From positions 3,903,001 through 3,967,000 of the forward strand of contig QKWM01000004.1 in the NCBI GenBank assembly GCA_003248315.1: a DNA stretch of 64,000 nt. The letters run 5' to 3'. The notes under the pieces were generated by a model. It was not told the DNA's origin, searched no databases, and saw only the letters and a program-made list of their open reading frames with translations. A program made the translations under genes and the position numbers. This DNA is from Streptomyces sp. SW4 (GTDB lineage Bacteria > Actinomycetota > Actinomycetes > Streptomycetales > Streptomycetaceae). Below, piece after piece: positions 37,805-46,596 of the stretch. Each line of letters begins with the position of its first letter. Within the stretch, counting starts at the first letter, position 1.

Positions 37805-38654
37805 CGCCTGCCTCCTCGGTGTCGTCGGTGCCGTGGTCGGTGCCGCCGTCGGTGCCGTCGGCGGTGTTGTCGGTGCCGTTGGCGGTGCTGTCGGTGTCGT
37901 CGGTGTCGTCGGTGCCGTCGGCCTCCGGCGCCCCGCCGGGACGCGGCTCCGCCCCCCGGGTGGAGACCCGCACCGCGCCCTCGGGCGCCTCGGCGCACAC
38001 CGCGACCACGGTCGTGCCGGACTCGGCGATCGACGTCAGCAGCGACCAGACCTCGTCCCGCTCGGCGGCGGAGAGCTTGAGGTCGGCGTCGTCGACGCCC
38101 AGCAGCCGGGGACGGCCGAGCAGGGCGAGGGCGATGGACAGGCGCAGCGCCTCCAGCCGCTCCAGATCCCTTACGGCCGTGCGGGAGCCCTTGGGCAGCG
38201 CCTCGCGGTCGAGGCCCGCGGCCTCCAGGGCCCGGTCGATGCGCAGGCGCGCCTCCGTCGCCCGCCGGCCCCGGGGGCCGAACAGGCCGCGCAGCGAGTC
38301 GCCGAAGCGGCGCTGCAGCAGCACCCGCTCCCGCAGGTGCTCGCCGACGGTCAGGGCGGGCTCCAGATCGGTCACGCCCGGCACGTGCGCGAGGGCGCTG
38401 ACCCGGCGCAGCGCGGCCATCTGCCGGGGCAGCCGCATGCCGCCCACGGCGGCCGAGCCCTCGGTGGGCTTCATCCGCCCGGTGAGCGCCAGCAGCAGAC
38501 AGGTCCGGCCCGATCCGGACGGCCCCTCCACCGCGATCAGCGACCCCGGCCCGGCGTCCACGTCCACCCCGCGGAACGCCCACCCGCGCGGTCCGCGCAG
38601 TCCGAAGCCGCGGGCCGTGACGTCCAGCCCGTGCGGACCGTCCACTGCTCCCAC
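37776..38654 (-). CDS. ABC-type ATPase with degenerate motifs and Asp/Thr repeat tail
   Basis: 292 aa. The fold follows ABC ATPases: Walker A position GPSGSGRTC (about 42-50) has Arg in place of the essential Lys, the signature region is RDLERLEALRLSIALALLGR without LSGGQ, and Walker B reads RLLGVDDAD. The last 50 residues are a TDDTDD/GTDNT repeat followed by an acidic helix, encoded by a trinucleotide-like microsatellite (37815-37925). Start GTG 38654 with AGGGG nearby; GTG 38645 is possible. First gene of the cassette with YhgE and tetR. Frame intact. It may bind rather than hydrolyse ATP. Confidence 0.75.
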   Translation of the reverse strand: MGAVDGPHGLDVTARGFGLRGPRGWAFRGVDVDAGPGSLIAVEGPSGSGRTCLLLALTGRMKPTEGSAAVGGMRLPRQMAALRRVSALAHVPGVTDLEPALTVGEHLRERVLLQRRFGDSLRGLFGPRGRRATEARLRIDRALEAAGLDREALPKGSRTAVRDLERLEALRLSIALALLGRPRLLGVDDADLKLSAAERDEVWSLLTSIAESGTTVVAVCAEAPEGAVRVSTRGAEPRPGGAPEADGTDDTDDTDSTANGTDNTADGTDGGTDHGTDDTEEAGDALAEAGRA

Positions 38655-38688
38655 CCCCTGGCGGGCGCCGGCCGCACCGGCACCCGAA

Positions 38689-38712
38689 TTTGAACTGACT
38701 GGTCAGTGCAAA
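38689..38712. promoter_or_regulatory. 24-bp TetR-type operator over the cassette promoter
   Basis: Arms TTTGAACTGAC and GTCAGTGCAAA flank a central TG; 10 of 11 arm positions are symmetric. It lies just downstream of the -10 box on the minus strand, so repressor binding would block initiation. An extra CTGGTCAG half-site occurs at 38746-38753. Confidence 0.75.
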
Positions 38713-38740
38713 AGCTAGCCCGAACTGCCGATCGAGGCAA
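38712..38740 (-). promoter_or_regulatory. promoter of the ABC/YhgE/tetR cassette
   Basis: Minus strand TTGCCT (38735-38740), 17-bp spacer, TAGCTT (38712-38717). Transcription start would fall inside the 24-bp dyad. Confidence 0.6.
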
Positions 38741-38787
38741 AAGCCCTGGTCAGAAGGGATTGTCAGTGCCATACCTCACGATGGGCA

Positions 38788-38805
38788 CATACGGCACCCC
38801 GTATG
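38788..38805. promoter_or_regulatory. inverted repeat upstream of the HEPN gene
   Basis: CATACGG-CACC-CCGTATG, perfect 7-bp arms, 36 bp before the ATG at 38842. It resembles the CATACG...CGTATG half-sites of the TetR operator at 18124 but with different spacing. Confidence 0.4.
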
Positions 38806-38841
38806 AGGACGTGCCGTCACGCAGACGACAGGAGGTTCGTC

Positions 38842-39487
38842 ATGGCCCACCCGTCCGCAGCCGCCGCCCGCCGGCGCCGCGCCGCAGGCCCTGCCCCTCA
38901 CTGACCGGCCCGGCGAGCGACGTGCACCCCGTGCTCCGCCGGGCCACCGCGCCTCCCGCCGCCCTCGACCTGCTGGCCCAGGCCCGCGCCGGACTGGAGG
39001 AGGCGGCCGTCCTCGAAACGCCGAACGAGCGGTACGCGCGCGCCCACCTCGCCGCCCTGCGCACCGCCGCCGCCGTGCTCGCCGCGCGGGGCCGCCCGGA
39101 GACCTCGCCGCGGGCCCGCGCCCGCATCCGCAGCGCCTGGGAGGTGCTCCCGAGATCGCGCCCGAGCTGACCGAGTGGAGCGCCCTGTTCGCCTCCGGCG
39201 CCCGGCGCCGGGCCCGGGCCGAGGCGGGCATCCAGGGCGCGGCCAGCAGCCGGGACGCCGACGACCTGATACGGGACGTGGCGATGTTCCTGCGCCTGGT
39301 GGAGCGGATGCTGGTCCTCCAGCCGGTCCTGCCGCAGCCGCGCCCCGACACGGACCTGCCCGACACGGACCTGCCCGACACGGCGCGGCCCGGGCCGGGC
39401 CCGTCCCGGACAGGCCTGCCCGGACCGAGCCTGCCCGGACCGGACCGGGGCGATCTCGGGAGGCGGGACATGCCGGACGCGGGATGA
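38842..39487 (+). CDS. SAV_6107-family HEPN domain protein (two -1 frameshifts)
   Basis: Reconstructed 215 aa. The helical HEPN part runs from ALDLLAQARAGLEEAAVLET through NERYARAHLAALRTAAAVLAA (about 40-85) to GAASSRDADDLIRDVAMFLRLVERML (about 140-165). RYARAH fits the R-x4-H pattern of HEPN RNases, but its place in the family motif is not certain. The last 45 residues are a repeat-rich LPDTDLPDTARPGPG / LPGPSLPGP tail. AGGAGG is 7 nt before ATG 38842. Breaks near 38870 and 39150. It precedes a methyltransferase gene; no antitoxin-like partner is seen. Confidence 0.78.
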
Positions 39488-39639
39488 CTCCCGTGACCGG
39501 CGCCTCCATGACCGCGTCGGCCACGGGAGGCAATAGGGTGGGGGACGCCTGAAGCCCGTCCTTCCCGGACCAGTGCCGGGAAGGCACCCCGTTCGCTCCG
39601 CCCTGTCAGAGGCGGTGCACGCGCCGAGGAGTCACTGCC

Positions 39640-40407
39640 GTGCCGGACCCCATGCGCCCCGCGCTGCCCTTCGTACCGCCGTGGTCTGGGAGGTCCTCCA
39701 GGACGCCCTCGACCGCAGGGTCAAGGCCACGGGCCGCCAGGCGCTGGACGTTCTCGACGCCGGGGGCGGCAGCGGCAACTTCGCGGTGCCGCTGGCCCGT
39801 CTCGGCCACCGCGTCACCGTGGTCGACCCGAGCCCCAACGCGCTGTTCGCCCTGGAGCGCCGCGCCGCCGAGGCCGGCGTCGACGACCGTGTGCAGGGCG
39901 TCCAGGGCGACGCTCACGGCCTCTTCGACGTCGTCGAGCGCGGCGGGTACGACGCCGTGCTGTGCCACGGCGTCCTGGAGTACGTGGACGACCCGGCCGA
40001 GGGCGTCCGCAACGCGGTCGCGGCGCTGCGCGGCGAGGGCGTGCTCAGCCTGCTCGCCGCCGGACTGGGCGGAGCGGTGCTCGCCCGCGCCCTCGCCGGA
40101 CACTTCAGCGAGGCCCGGCAGGCCCTCGGTGACCCGGACGGACGCTGGGGGGCGGGTGATCCCATGCCGCGCCGGTTCACGGTGGAACAGCTCACCGGGC
40201 TGGTCGAGAGCGCCGGCCTGCGCGTGGGCGCGGTGCACGGCGTGCGGGTCTTCGCCGACCTGGTCCCGGTGTGCTGGTGGACACCGAGCCCGGGCCATGG
40301 ACGCGCTGCTGAAGCTGGAGGCCGCGGCGGCGGAGCTGCCCGCCTTCCACTCCGTCGCGACGCAGCTCCATGTGCTCGGTGAGGCCTCTGGGACCCAGGA
40401 GGCCTGA
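39640..40407 (+). CDS. class I SAM-dependent methyltransferase (three -1 frameshifts)
   Basis: Reconstructed 256 aa. VLDAGGGSGNFAVPLARLGH (about 33-52) is motif I, VVDPSPNALFALERRA (about 55-70) motif II, YDAVLCHGVLEYVDDP (about 108-123) the Cys/His-containing motif IV, and MPRRFTVEQLTGLVESAGLR typical of the Methyltransf_11/25 C-terminal part. Breaks near 39667, 40268 and 40293. AGGAG lies 8 nt before GTG 39640. The methyl acceptor (small molecule or RNA) is not identifiable. Conserved position shortly before the DUF3040 gene. Confidence 0.85.
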   Translation: MPDPMRPALPFVPPWSGRSSRTPSTAGSRPRAARRWTFSTPGAAAATSRCRWPVSATASPWSTRAPTRCSPWSAAPPRPASTTVCRASRATLTASSTSSSAAGTTPCCATASWSTWTTRPRASATRSRRCAARACSACSPPDWAERCSPAPSPDTSARPGRPSVTRTDAGGRVIPCRAGSRWNSSPGWSRAPACAWARCTACGSSPTWSRCAGGHRARAMDALLKLEAAAAELPAFHSVATQLHVLGEASGTQEA

Positions 40408-40479
40408 GAGGCCGGCGGTGCTCGCGTCACCCGCGTGACGCGCCGCTGATCAGCTCCTCGGCTGCAGATGGAGTACGCC

Positions 40480-40503
40480 ACAGGCCCCCGAACGGGGGCC
40501 TGT
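40480..40503. terminator. rho-independent terminator after the methyltransferase gene
   Basis: ACAGGCCCCC and GGGGGCCTGT form a perfect 10-bp stem with GAAC loop. No T tract. Confidence 0.75.
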
Positions 40504-40622
40504 CGCCGTATGATCGAGGGAGACCGCCCGGCATGACCGGTCGGCCGCCGGGGAATGGGAACCTCAGCGAGCCGGGACGTTCATGGCGGAGACCGGTTGG
40601 CCAATTGGCGCAGAGGGGCGGG

Positions 40623-40650
40623 TTTCACGGGGCGATTCCCTGCCTATCCT
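40623..40650 (+). promoter_or_regulatory. promoter of the DUF3040 gene
   Basis: TTTCAC (40623-40628), 16 bp, TATCCT (40645-40650), 48 bp before GTG 40699. A TTGGCCAATTGG palindromic block lies at 40597-40608. Confidence 0.45.
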
Positions 40651-40698
40651 GAAGGGACCCCCGGGTCGCCCCGGCGACTGCACGATGAGGAGGACTCC

Positions 40699-41102
40699 GT
40701 GCCGCTCTCGGAGCACGAGCAGCGCATGCTCGAGCAGATGGAGCGAGCGCTGTACGCCGAAGATCCCAAGTTCGCGACAGCGCTCGAGGGTAGCGGGCTG
40801 CGTACGTACACCCGGCGACGGGTCTACCAGGCGGTCGCGGGCTTCCTCGTGGGTATTGCGCTCCTCATGGCCGGTATGGTCGCCCAGCAGGTCTGGCTCA
40901 GCGTCGTGGGATTCCTCGTCATGCTGGGCTGTGCGGTCCTCGCCGTGACCGGCTGGCGCAAGGCCCCAAGCCGGGCGAGCAGCCCGCGGCCGGGGCCGCA
41001 GCACCCCATGGACGCCGACAGGGACGGCAGAAACGCTCCATGATGGAGCGCATCGAGGAGCGCTGGCAGCGGCGCCGCGATGAGCAGCAGGGCGGGCATT
41101 AG
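40699..41102 (+). CDS. DUF3040 small membrane protein (one -1 frameshift)
   Basis: Reconstructed 134 aa. VPLSEHEQRMLEQMERALYAEDPKFATAL is the DUF3040 N-terminal signature; two adjacent transmembrane helices follow (about 47-68 and 70-88), then a basic, Gln/Arg-rich tail ending QRRRDEQQGGH. GAGGAGGA precedes GTG 40699. The break is near 40966. The family is restricted to actinobacteria and often lies close to the dcw cluster, so a role in growth or division is suspected but not shown. Confidence 0.88.
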
Positions 41103-41128
41103 CCGTCGGTCCGCCCGACATCTGAAGA

Positions 41129-41177
41129 CATGCGTGAGGGGGTGGCCACCCTGCCGGTGGCCACCCCCTCACGCATG
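41129..41177. terminator. perfect 22-bp stem terminator after the DUF3040 gene
   Basis: Arms 41129-41150 and 41156-41177 are exact reverse complements around CTGCC; the arm begins CATGCGTGAGGGGG and the loop side ends TGGCCACC. It starts 27 bp after the DUF3040 stop. Confidence 0.85.
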
Positions 41178-41555
41178 CCCCCCGCCCCTCGGCGCCGCGC
41201 CCGCCCCGGCCGGACGCCGGCGCCGCCGCCGGAGGCGGAGGGGTGCGCCCAGCTCAGGCCAGGGGCCCGTCCCCGCCGGCGTCGGGCTGAGGTCCGCCGG
41301 GGTGGGGACTGGAGACCTCCTCGGTGGGGGGCTGAGGTCCGCCGGGGGGTGGGAACTGAGACCTCCTTGGTGGGGAGGGCTGCGTTCCGCTGGGGCGAGG
41401 ACTGAGGCCTGCTCGGTGGAAGGCTGCGTTCCGCTGAGCGGCGTCGGGGCTGTCGCCCGGGTCCCCACTGCGGGCGGGCCGCCCTCGGCCCCCGTAGGGC
41501 GGACGGCGTCGGTCCGCAGGCCCGGACGCCGCCGGCGTCCGGGACCCGTGCCGGG
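41178..41555. repeat. intergenic degenerate tandem repeat
   Basis: Units starting at 41287, 41332, 41380 and 41424 (45, 48, 44 and a partial 18 bp) follow the pattern CTGAGGTCCGCCGGGG...GAGACCTCCTCGGTGG, later CTGCGTTCCGCTGGGG. It lies between the DUF3040 terminator and the 3' end of the convergent transglutaminase gene. No gene is supported in 41178-41555. Confidence 0.7.
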
Positions 41556-43941
41556 TCAGCCCCGCTGGCCCGACGGTCTGCGCCAGGCCGGCCGCGCCGC
41601 CGCGATCCGGCTGCGGACGCCCGTCCACCAGGCCGAGGCCGCCCAGGCCACCCGCACGGTCGAACGCGGCAGGAACAGGGCCCGCAGCCGCGTGCCGCGC
41701 CCCGCCGCCGCCCGCAGACCGGCGGCCACCCGGTGGACGTCGACCGTCAGGCCCGCCACCGCCTGGGGACGGGGCGCGTACAGGACCTGCTCCACGGCGT
41801 CCGCGACCCGGTGCACCGATGCCGCCGCGGCCGGTTCGAGACGGCCCAGCCGGGCGATCCGCGCCGCCGCCCTGCGCGGGGTGAGCGACTCGTCCGGCGC
41901 GATCCCGAAGTCCCACGCGGTGTCCGTCAGCTCCTGCCAGACCGCCAGCGTGGACGGCGCCACACCGGCCTCGCCCGGGCGTGCGGACCGAGCCTCACCG
42001 CCCGGCCGCGCATCCGCCACAGCATCGGGGCCAGCGGGACGGCGAGGACCGCGAGCCCGCCCAGCACCCACGCCAGCAGCACGTACCACTTCGGCCCGTC
42101 GCCGCCCGCCGGCACCACGGCCTGCGGGGCCTCGGTCTCACAGGCCCGAGCTGCCGCCGCTCACCCGAGCAGCTCTCGCTCGCGGAGGGCGCCGCCGAGG
42201 GCGCCGACGACGCCTCCTGGGAGGGCCGGGCCACATCCGGCGTGCTGCTGCCGGGGGAGTCCGGGACGGTGTAGGGAGGGATCGACCCGCGGGTCGGGGT
42301 CGGCTCGAAGCGGGTCCAGCCCACACCCTCGAAGTACAGCTCGGGCCAGGCGTGCGCGTCCCGCAGCCCCACCGACACCGTGCCGTTCGCCTGCGGGGAA
42401 CCCGGCGCGAAGCCGACCGCCACCCGGGCCGGGATGTCCAGCGACCGCGCCATCGCCGCCATGGCGAAGGAGAAGTGGATGCAGAAGCCCTGCTTGTCCC
42501 GCAGGAACCGGGCGATCGCCTGCGATCCGCTGCCGACCGCCACCTCGGTGTCGTACTCGAACCCGCCGTTGACCGCGAAGTACTCCTGGAGCCTGACCGC
42601 CTGGTCGTAGGCGTTCGAGGCGCCCGCCGTGACGTCGCGGGCGGTGCGCGCGACGACCGCCGGCAGCGAGTCCGGCAGCTGCGTGTACTCCTCCCGCACG
42701 GCCGACGGCGGCTGCGGCGCCGACGCCAGCTGCTCCGCCGTCGGCTCCACCTGAAGGCTGCGCACCTGGTACGTCAGGCCCGGGTGTTCTGGCCGTGGTC
42801 GCCGACGAGCGTCATGCCCACCGGTTCGTACCGCCAGTTGCCCGCGACCCGCACCCCGCTCGGGGGTACGGCATCGGCAGCCAGTCCTGCGCGTACCAGT
42901 CCGCGGCCGTGATCGTCGACGCGACCTCCGTGCGCCGGATGTCGGGACCGAGGCCCGGCGGCGTCGGGAACGCCCCGTCCGGGACCGCGGTGATCTGCCG
43001 CTTCGACGGCTTCCACGTGGTGCCGTCGAACTCGTCCAGGGACACGATCCGCAGGTACAGGTTCGCGTAGTCGTCGGCCTCGGTGCGGACCGTGAGGACC
43101 TCGCGGTTCTCGTCCACGTTCAGGCTGTCGCGCAGGGAGACCAGCGGGTTCACCGCCGAGATCGTGCCTCCGCCGCCGGTGCCGGAGCCCACGCCCGTGC
43201 CCGTGCCGTCCAGCAGACCGCCGTTCATCGCCGGCAGGGCGAGCGGCACGACGACGGCGACGCCCAGTACCACCACGCCGATGCGCCGGCCGGTGCGCAC
43301 GGGGCCACGGCGCCGCCCGGCTCGGCGCCCGGCGTCCGCGGCGCTCCGCCGAAGACACGGCCCCACTGGGCGAGCCGGTCCCGCCCCTCGGCCAGCAGCA
43401 GCATCAGATAGCCGGCCGCCGCGACCAGGAACCACAGCCAGTCGGCGGCGCCGTCGGACAGTCCCGCCGCCACCGAGTACAGCGCGAGCAGCGGCAGCCC
43501 GGCCGGGGCGGCGCTGCGGAACGTCACCGCGAGCGTGTCCACCAGCAGCCCGATCACCAGGACCCCGCCGACCAGCATCAGCCGGATGCCGTCGGACTCC
43601 AGGGGCGCCGGGATCGCGTACCGCGCGATGTCGTCCCCGCCCTGGCGCAGCAGCTCGGCGAACCGGGCGAACGCCTCCGGGCCGGGTATCAGCCCGGCCA
43701 GCGCCTGCCCGCGGGCGAAGACCACGGTCAGCAGCAGCAACGCCACCAGCGCCTGGGCCGCCACGGTCAGCGGCCGGGCCAGCGGCACCCGCCGGGCCGC
43801 GGACCCCACCACCGAGACGACACCCAGCAGGAACGCGGCCTGGAAGATCCACGTGGCCGGTTCGACCAGGGGCAGCAGCGCACAGGACGCCATCAGCGTG
43901 GCCGCCCACGCGCACACCGTCAGCCGTGCCCGCCCGCTCAT
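41556..43941 (-). CDS. DUF3488/transglutaminase-like membrane protein, TgpA type (five -1 frameshifts)
   Basis: Reconstructed 796 aa. Several transmembrane helices in the first 230 residues (DUF3488), an extracytoplasmic part, the transglutaminase core with catalytic Cys in KQGFCIHFSFAMAAMARSLD (about 488) and His in DAHAWPELYF (about 531), the third position being WTRFEPTP (Glu in place of the usual Asp), a Ser/Ala-rich linker, a final helix YVLLAWVLGGLAVLAVPLAPML (about 635-655) and a cytoplasmic helical domain. Breaks near 43330, 42864, 42781, 42144 and 41990. Its ATG overlaps the DUF58 stop; third gene of the MoxR-DUF58-transglutaminase operon. Confidence 0.85.
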
Positions 43942-45301
43942 CACGCCCCCTCCCCGCCGCTCGCCGCCGCGGCGCCCGAACGCTCCCGGTCCGCCCGGCG
44001 CCACAGCTCCTCCAAGGAGACCCCCCGCGGCACGCTCACGGCCGTCCAGCCGGCCTCGCGCAGCGACCGCAGCCGCTCCTCCGCCCCGTCCAACGGTCCG
44101 GGCACGCCGGCCGGTTCCCGCTGCCACGCGTCGCTGTCCAGGACGAAGGCGAGGGCGCCGCCGCTGCGCTGCCGCATCCGGGCGGCCACCGCCGCCTGCT
44201 CCTCGTCGAGGTCGCCGAAGAAGGCCACGAGCAGCCCCTCGCCGCCGCCGCGCAGCACGTCGTAGGCCCGGGACAGGCCCGTGCCGTCGGAGTGGTCGAT
44301 CACCGCGAGGGTGTCCATCATCAGCCCGGCCGCGTCCGCCGACTCCTGGCTCGCGCCCGCGAAACCGTCGGCGCCCTCGCCGGGCACCACGCTGCCGGTG
44401 TCGGTGAGCAGCCGCACCGAGAAGCCCCGCTCCAGCATGTGCACCAGCACGGAGGCCGCACCCGACACCGCCCACTCGAACGCCGAGCCGGGGCCCGCGC
44501 CCGCGAAGGCGACGCCCCGGGTGTCCAGCAGCACCGTGCAGCGGGCGCGCTGCGGCTGCTCCTCGCGGCGCACCATCAGCTCGCCGTACCGCGCGGTGGA
44601 GCGCCAGTGCACGCGGCGCAGGTCGTCGCCGTAGCGGTAGCCGCGGGGGATCACGTCGTCCTCGCCCGCCAGGGCCAGGGAGCGCTGCCGCCCCTCGCCG
44701 TACCCCTTGGCCTCGCCGCCGAGGCGCACCGGCGGCAGTGCCTCGACCCGCGGGATCACGGTGAGCGTGTCGTAGGTGGAGAAGGAGCGGGTCAGCTCGC
44801 ACATGCCGAACGGATCGGTCAGACGCAGCTGGAGCGGCCCCAGCGGGTACCGGCCCCGCAGGTCGGAGCGGACCCGGTAGGACACCTCGCGCCGGCCGCC
44901 GGCCTCGACCCGGTCGAGCACGAAGCGGGGGCGCGGGCCGAGCACGTAGGGCACCCGGTCCTGGAGCATGAGCAGGCCGGTGGGCAGCCGCGAGACGTTC
45001 TCGACGCGCAGATGGACCCGGGCCTCGCTGCCCGCCGGGACCCGTCCGGGGGAGAGCCGGCGGCTGCCCGCGACGCGGTAGCGCGTGCGGTACAGGACCA
45101 GGACGCACACCAGCGGCAGCACCGCCAGGAGCAGGCCCACCCGGAGCAGATCGCTCTGCCCGAGGACGTAGGCGCAGACACCCGCGGCGATACCGGCGGC
45201 GAGGAAGGACCGGCCGCGGGTGGTCAGGCCGGCCAGGGCGGTACGGACGCCGCCCCGGTCGCCCCGCTCGCCGTCCGCCGGCCCCGTCCCCCGCCGGACA
45301 T
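43941..45301 (-). CDS. DUF58 (vWA-like) protein of the MoxR operon (one -1 frameshift)
   Basis: Reconstructed 453 aa. Two transmembrane helices near residues 35-75, a beta-rich extracellular-type domain (ARVHLRVENVSRLPTGLLML), and the DUF58 signature GEDDVIPRGYRYGDDLRRVHWRSTARYGELMVREEQ-like segment (about 215-250), followed by a vWA-like fold starting LLDTRG. The start ATG 45301 overlaps the moxR stop; the frame breaks near 45290 in a G run. Partner of MoxR ATPases, probably in envelope or protein-complex maturation. Confidence 0.87.
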
Positions 45302-46341
45302 CACAGCCTCCGCGGCGGCTGCTGGCCGTACGCCGGGCCGCCGCGGCCGAGTCCGAAGGCGCCCGCCTGCTGGGGTGCGGCGGCGGGCACCGGCGTACGC
45401 TGCAGGATCTCCTGGACGACCTGCTCGGCGGTGCGGCGGTTGAGCTGGGCCTGGGCCGTCGGCAGCAGGCGGTGGGCCAGGACGGCGACGGCGAGGGCCT
45501 GCACGTCGTCCGGCAGCACGTACTCCCGGCCCTCCAGGGCGGCGGCCGCCTTCGCCGCGCGCAGCAGGTGCAGGGTGGCGCGCGGCGAGGCGCCGAGTCT
45601 GAGATCGGGGTGGGTGCGGGTGGCGGCGACCAGGTCCACCGCGTACCGCCGGACGGGCTCGGCGACGTGCACGCCGCGGACCGCCTCGATCAGCTTCACG
45701 ATCTCGTGGGCGTGGGCCACCGGCTGGAGGTCGTCCAGCGGGTTGACCCCGCCGTGCACGTCGAGCATCTGCAGCTCGGCGTCCGCGGACGGATAGCCGA
45801 TGGACACCCGGGCCATGAAGCGGTCGCGCTGCGCCTCGGGCAGCGGATAGGTGCCCTCCATCTCGACCGGGTTCTGCGTGGCCACCACCATGAACGGGCT
45901 GGGCAGCTCGTAGCTCTGGCCGTCGATGGTGACCTGGCGTTCCTCCATCGACTCCAGCAGCGCGGACTGGGTCTTCGGCGAGGCGCGGTTGATCTCGTCG
46001 CCGATCACCACCTGCGCGAAGATCGCGCCGGGCTTGAACTCGAAGTCACGGCGCTGCTGGTCCCAGATCGACACGCCCGTGATGTCCGAGGGCAGCAGGT
46101 CGGGCGTGAACTGGATGCGCCGCACGGAACAGTCGACGGACCGCGCCAGCGCCTTGGCCAGCATGGTCTTGCCGACCCCGGGGACGTCCTCGATCAGCAG
46201 GTGTCCCTCGGCGAGCAGCACGGTCAGCGAGAGCCGTACGACCTCGGGCTTGCCCTCGATCACGCCTTCCACCGATCCGCGTACGCGCTCGACCACCGCG
46301 GTCAGATCCGTGAGGCTCGCTCGATCGTCATAGGTCGTCAC
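45301..46341 (-). CDS. MoxR-family AAA+ ATPase
   Basis: 346 aa. Walker A EDVPGVGKTMLA (about 51-62), Walker B VVIGDEINRASPKTQSALLESMEERQVT (about 111-138) with sensor ATQNPVEMEGTYPLPEAQRDRF (about 155-176), and a helical lid domain. MoxR ATPases act as chaperones for DUF58/vWA partners. The GTG 46341 has AGGAGG 5 nt upstream. First gene of the three-gene operon. The C-terminal tail PAAAPQQAGAFGLGRGGPAY is low complexity. Frame intact. Confidence 0.95.
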   Translation of the reverse strand: MTTYDDRASLTDLTAVVERVRGSVEGVIEGKPEVVRLSLTVLLAEGHLLIEDVPGVGKTMLAKALARSVDCSVRRIQFTPDLLPSDITGVSIWDQQRRDFEFKPGAIFAQVVIGDEINRASPKTQSALLESMEERQVTIDGQSYELPSPFMVVATQNPVEMEGTYPLPEAQRDRFMARVSIGYPSADAELQMLDVHGGVNPLDDLQPVAHAHEIVKLIEAVRGVHVAEPVRRYAVDLVAATRTHPDLRLGASPRATLHLLRAAKAAAALEGREYVLPDDVQALAVAVLAHRLLPTAQAQLNRRTAEQVVQEILQRTPVPAAAPQQAGAFGLGRGGPAYGQQPPRRL

Positions 46342-46596
46342 CCGGCCCTCCTCGGCCCGTCCCCACGCTCACTGAGGAGCAAGGGGTTACCCCAGATTTC
46401 CGGACCGATGCCCTGGCACTGCGGACCGGCCCACCCCGAACACGGACACCACGCGGGAAAAGTTCCGCGCGACGCCACTTCCCGCATTCTTGCCGCCGTT
46501 ACCGATTCGTGTCACTCGCCTGTGGACAACTGGCCGCGAATTGTCAGACGTTACGACGGTTTGCGGCGCTTCTCGGCGGGTGGGCCGGACCGGTGG
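46342..46596. other. 255-bp intergenic region upstream of moxR
   Basis: It holds TGTGGACAA at 46521-46529, an exact match to the Streptomyces DnaA box TTGTCCACA on the other strand. It should also contain the moxR promoter, which I cannot place with confidence. No gene is visible. Confidence 0.5.

Noticed and set aside
46521..46529. Replication origin
   Set aside because: Only one DnaA box is present, without a cluster and without dnaA or dnaN genes nearby.
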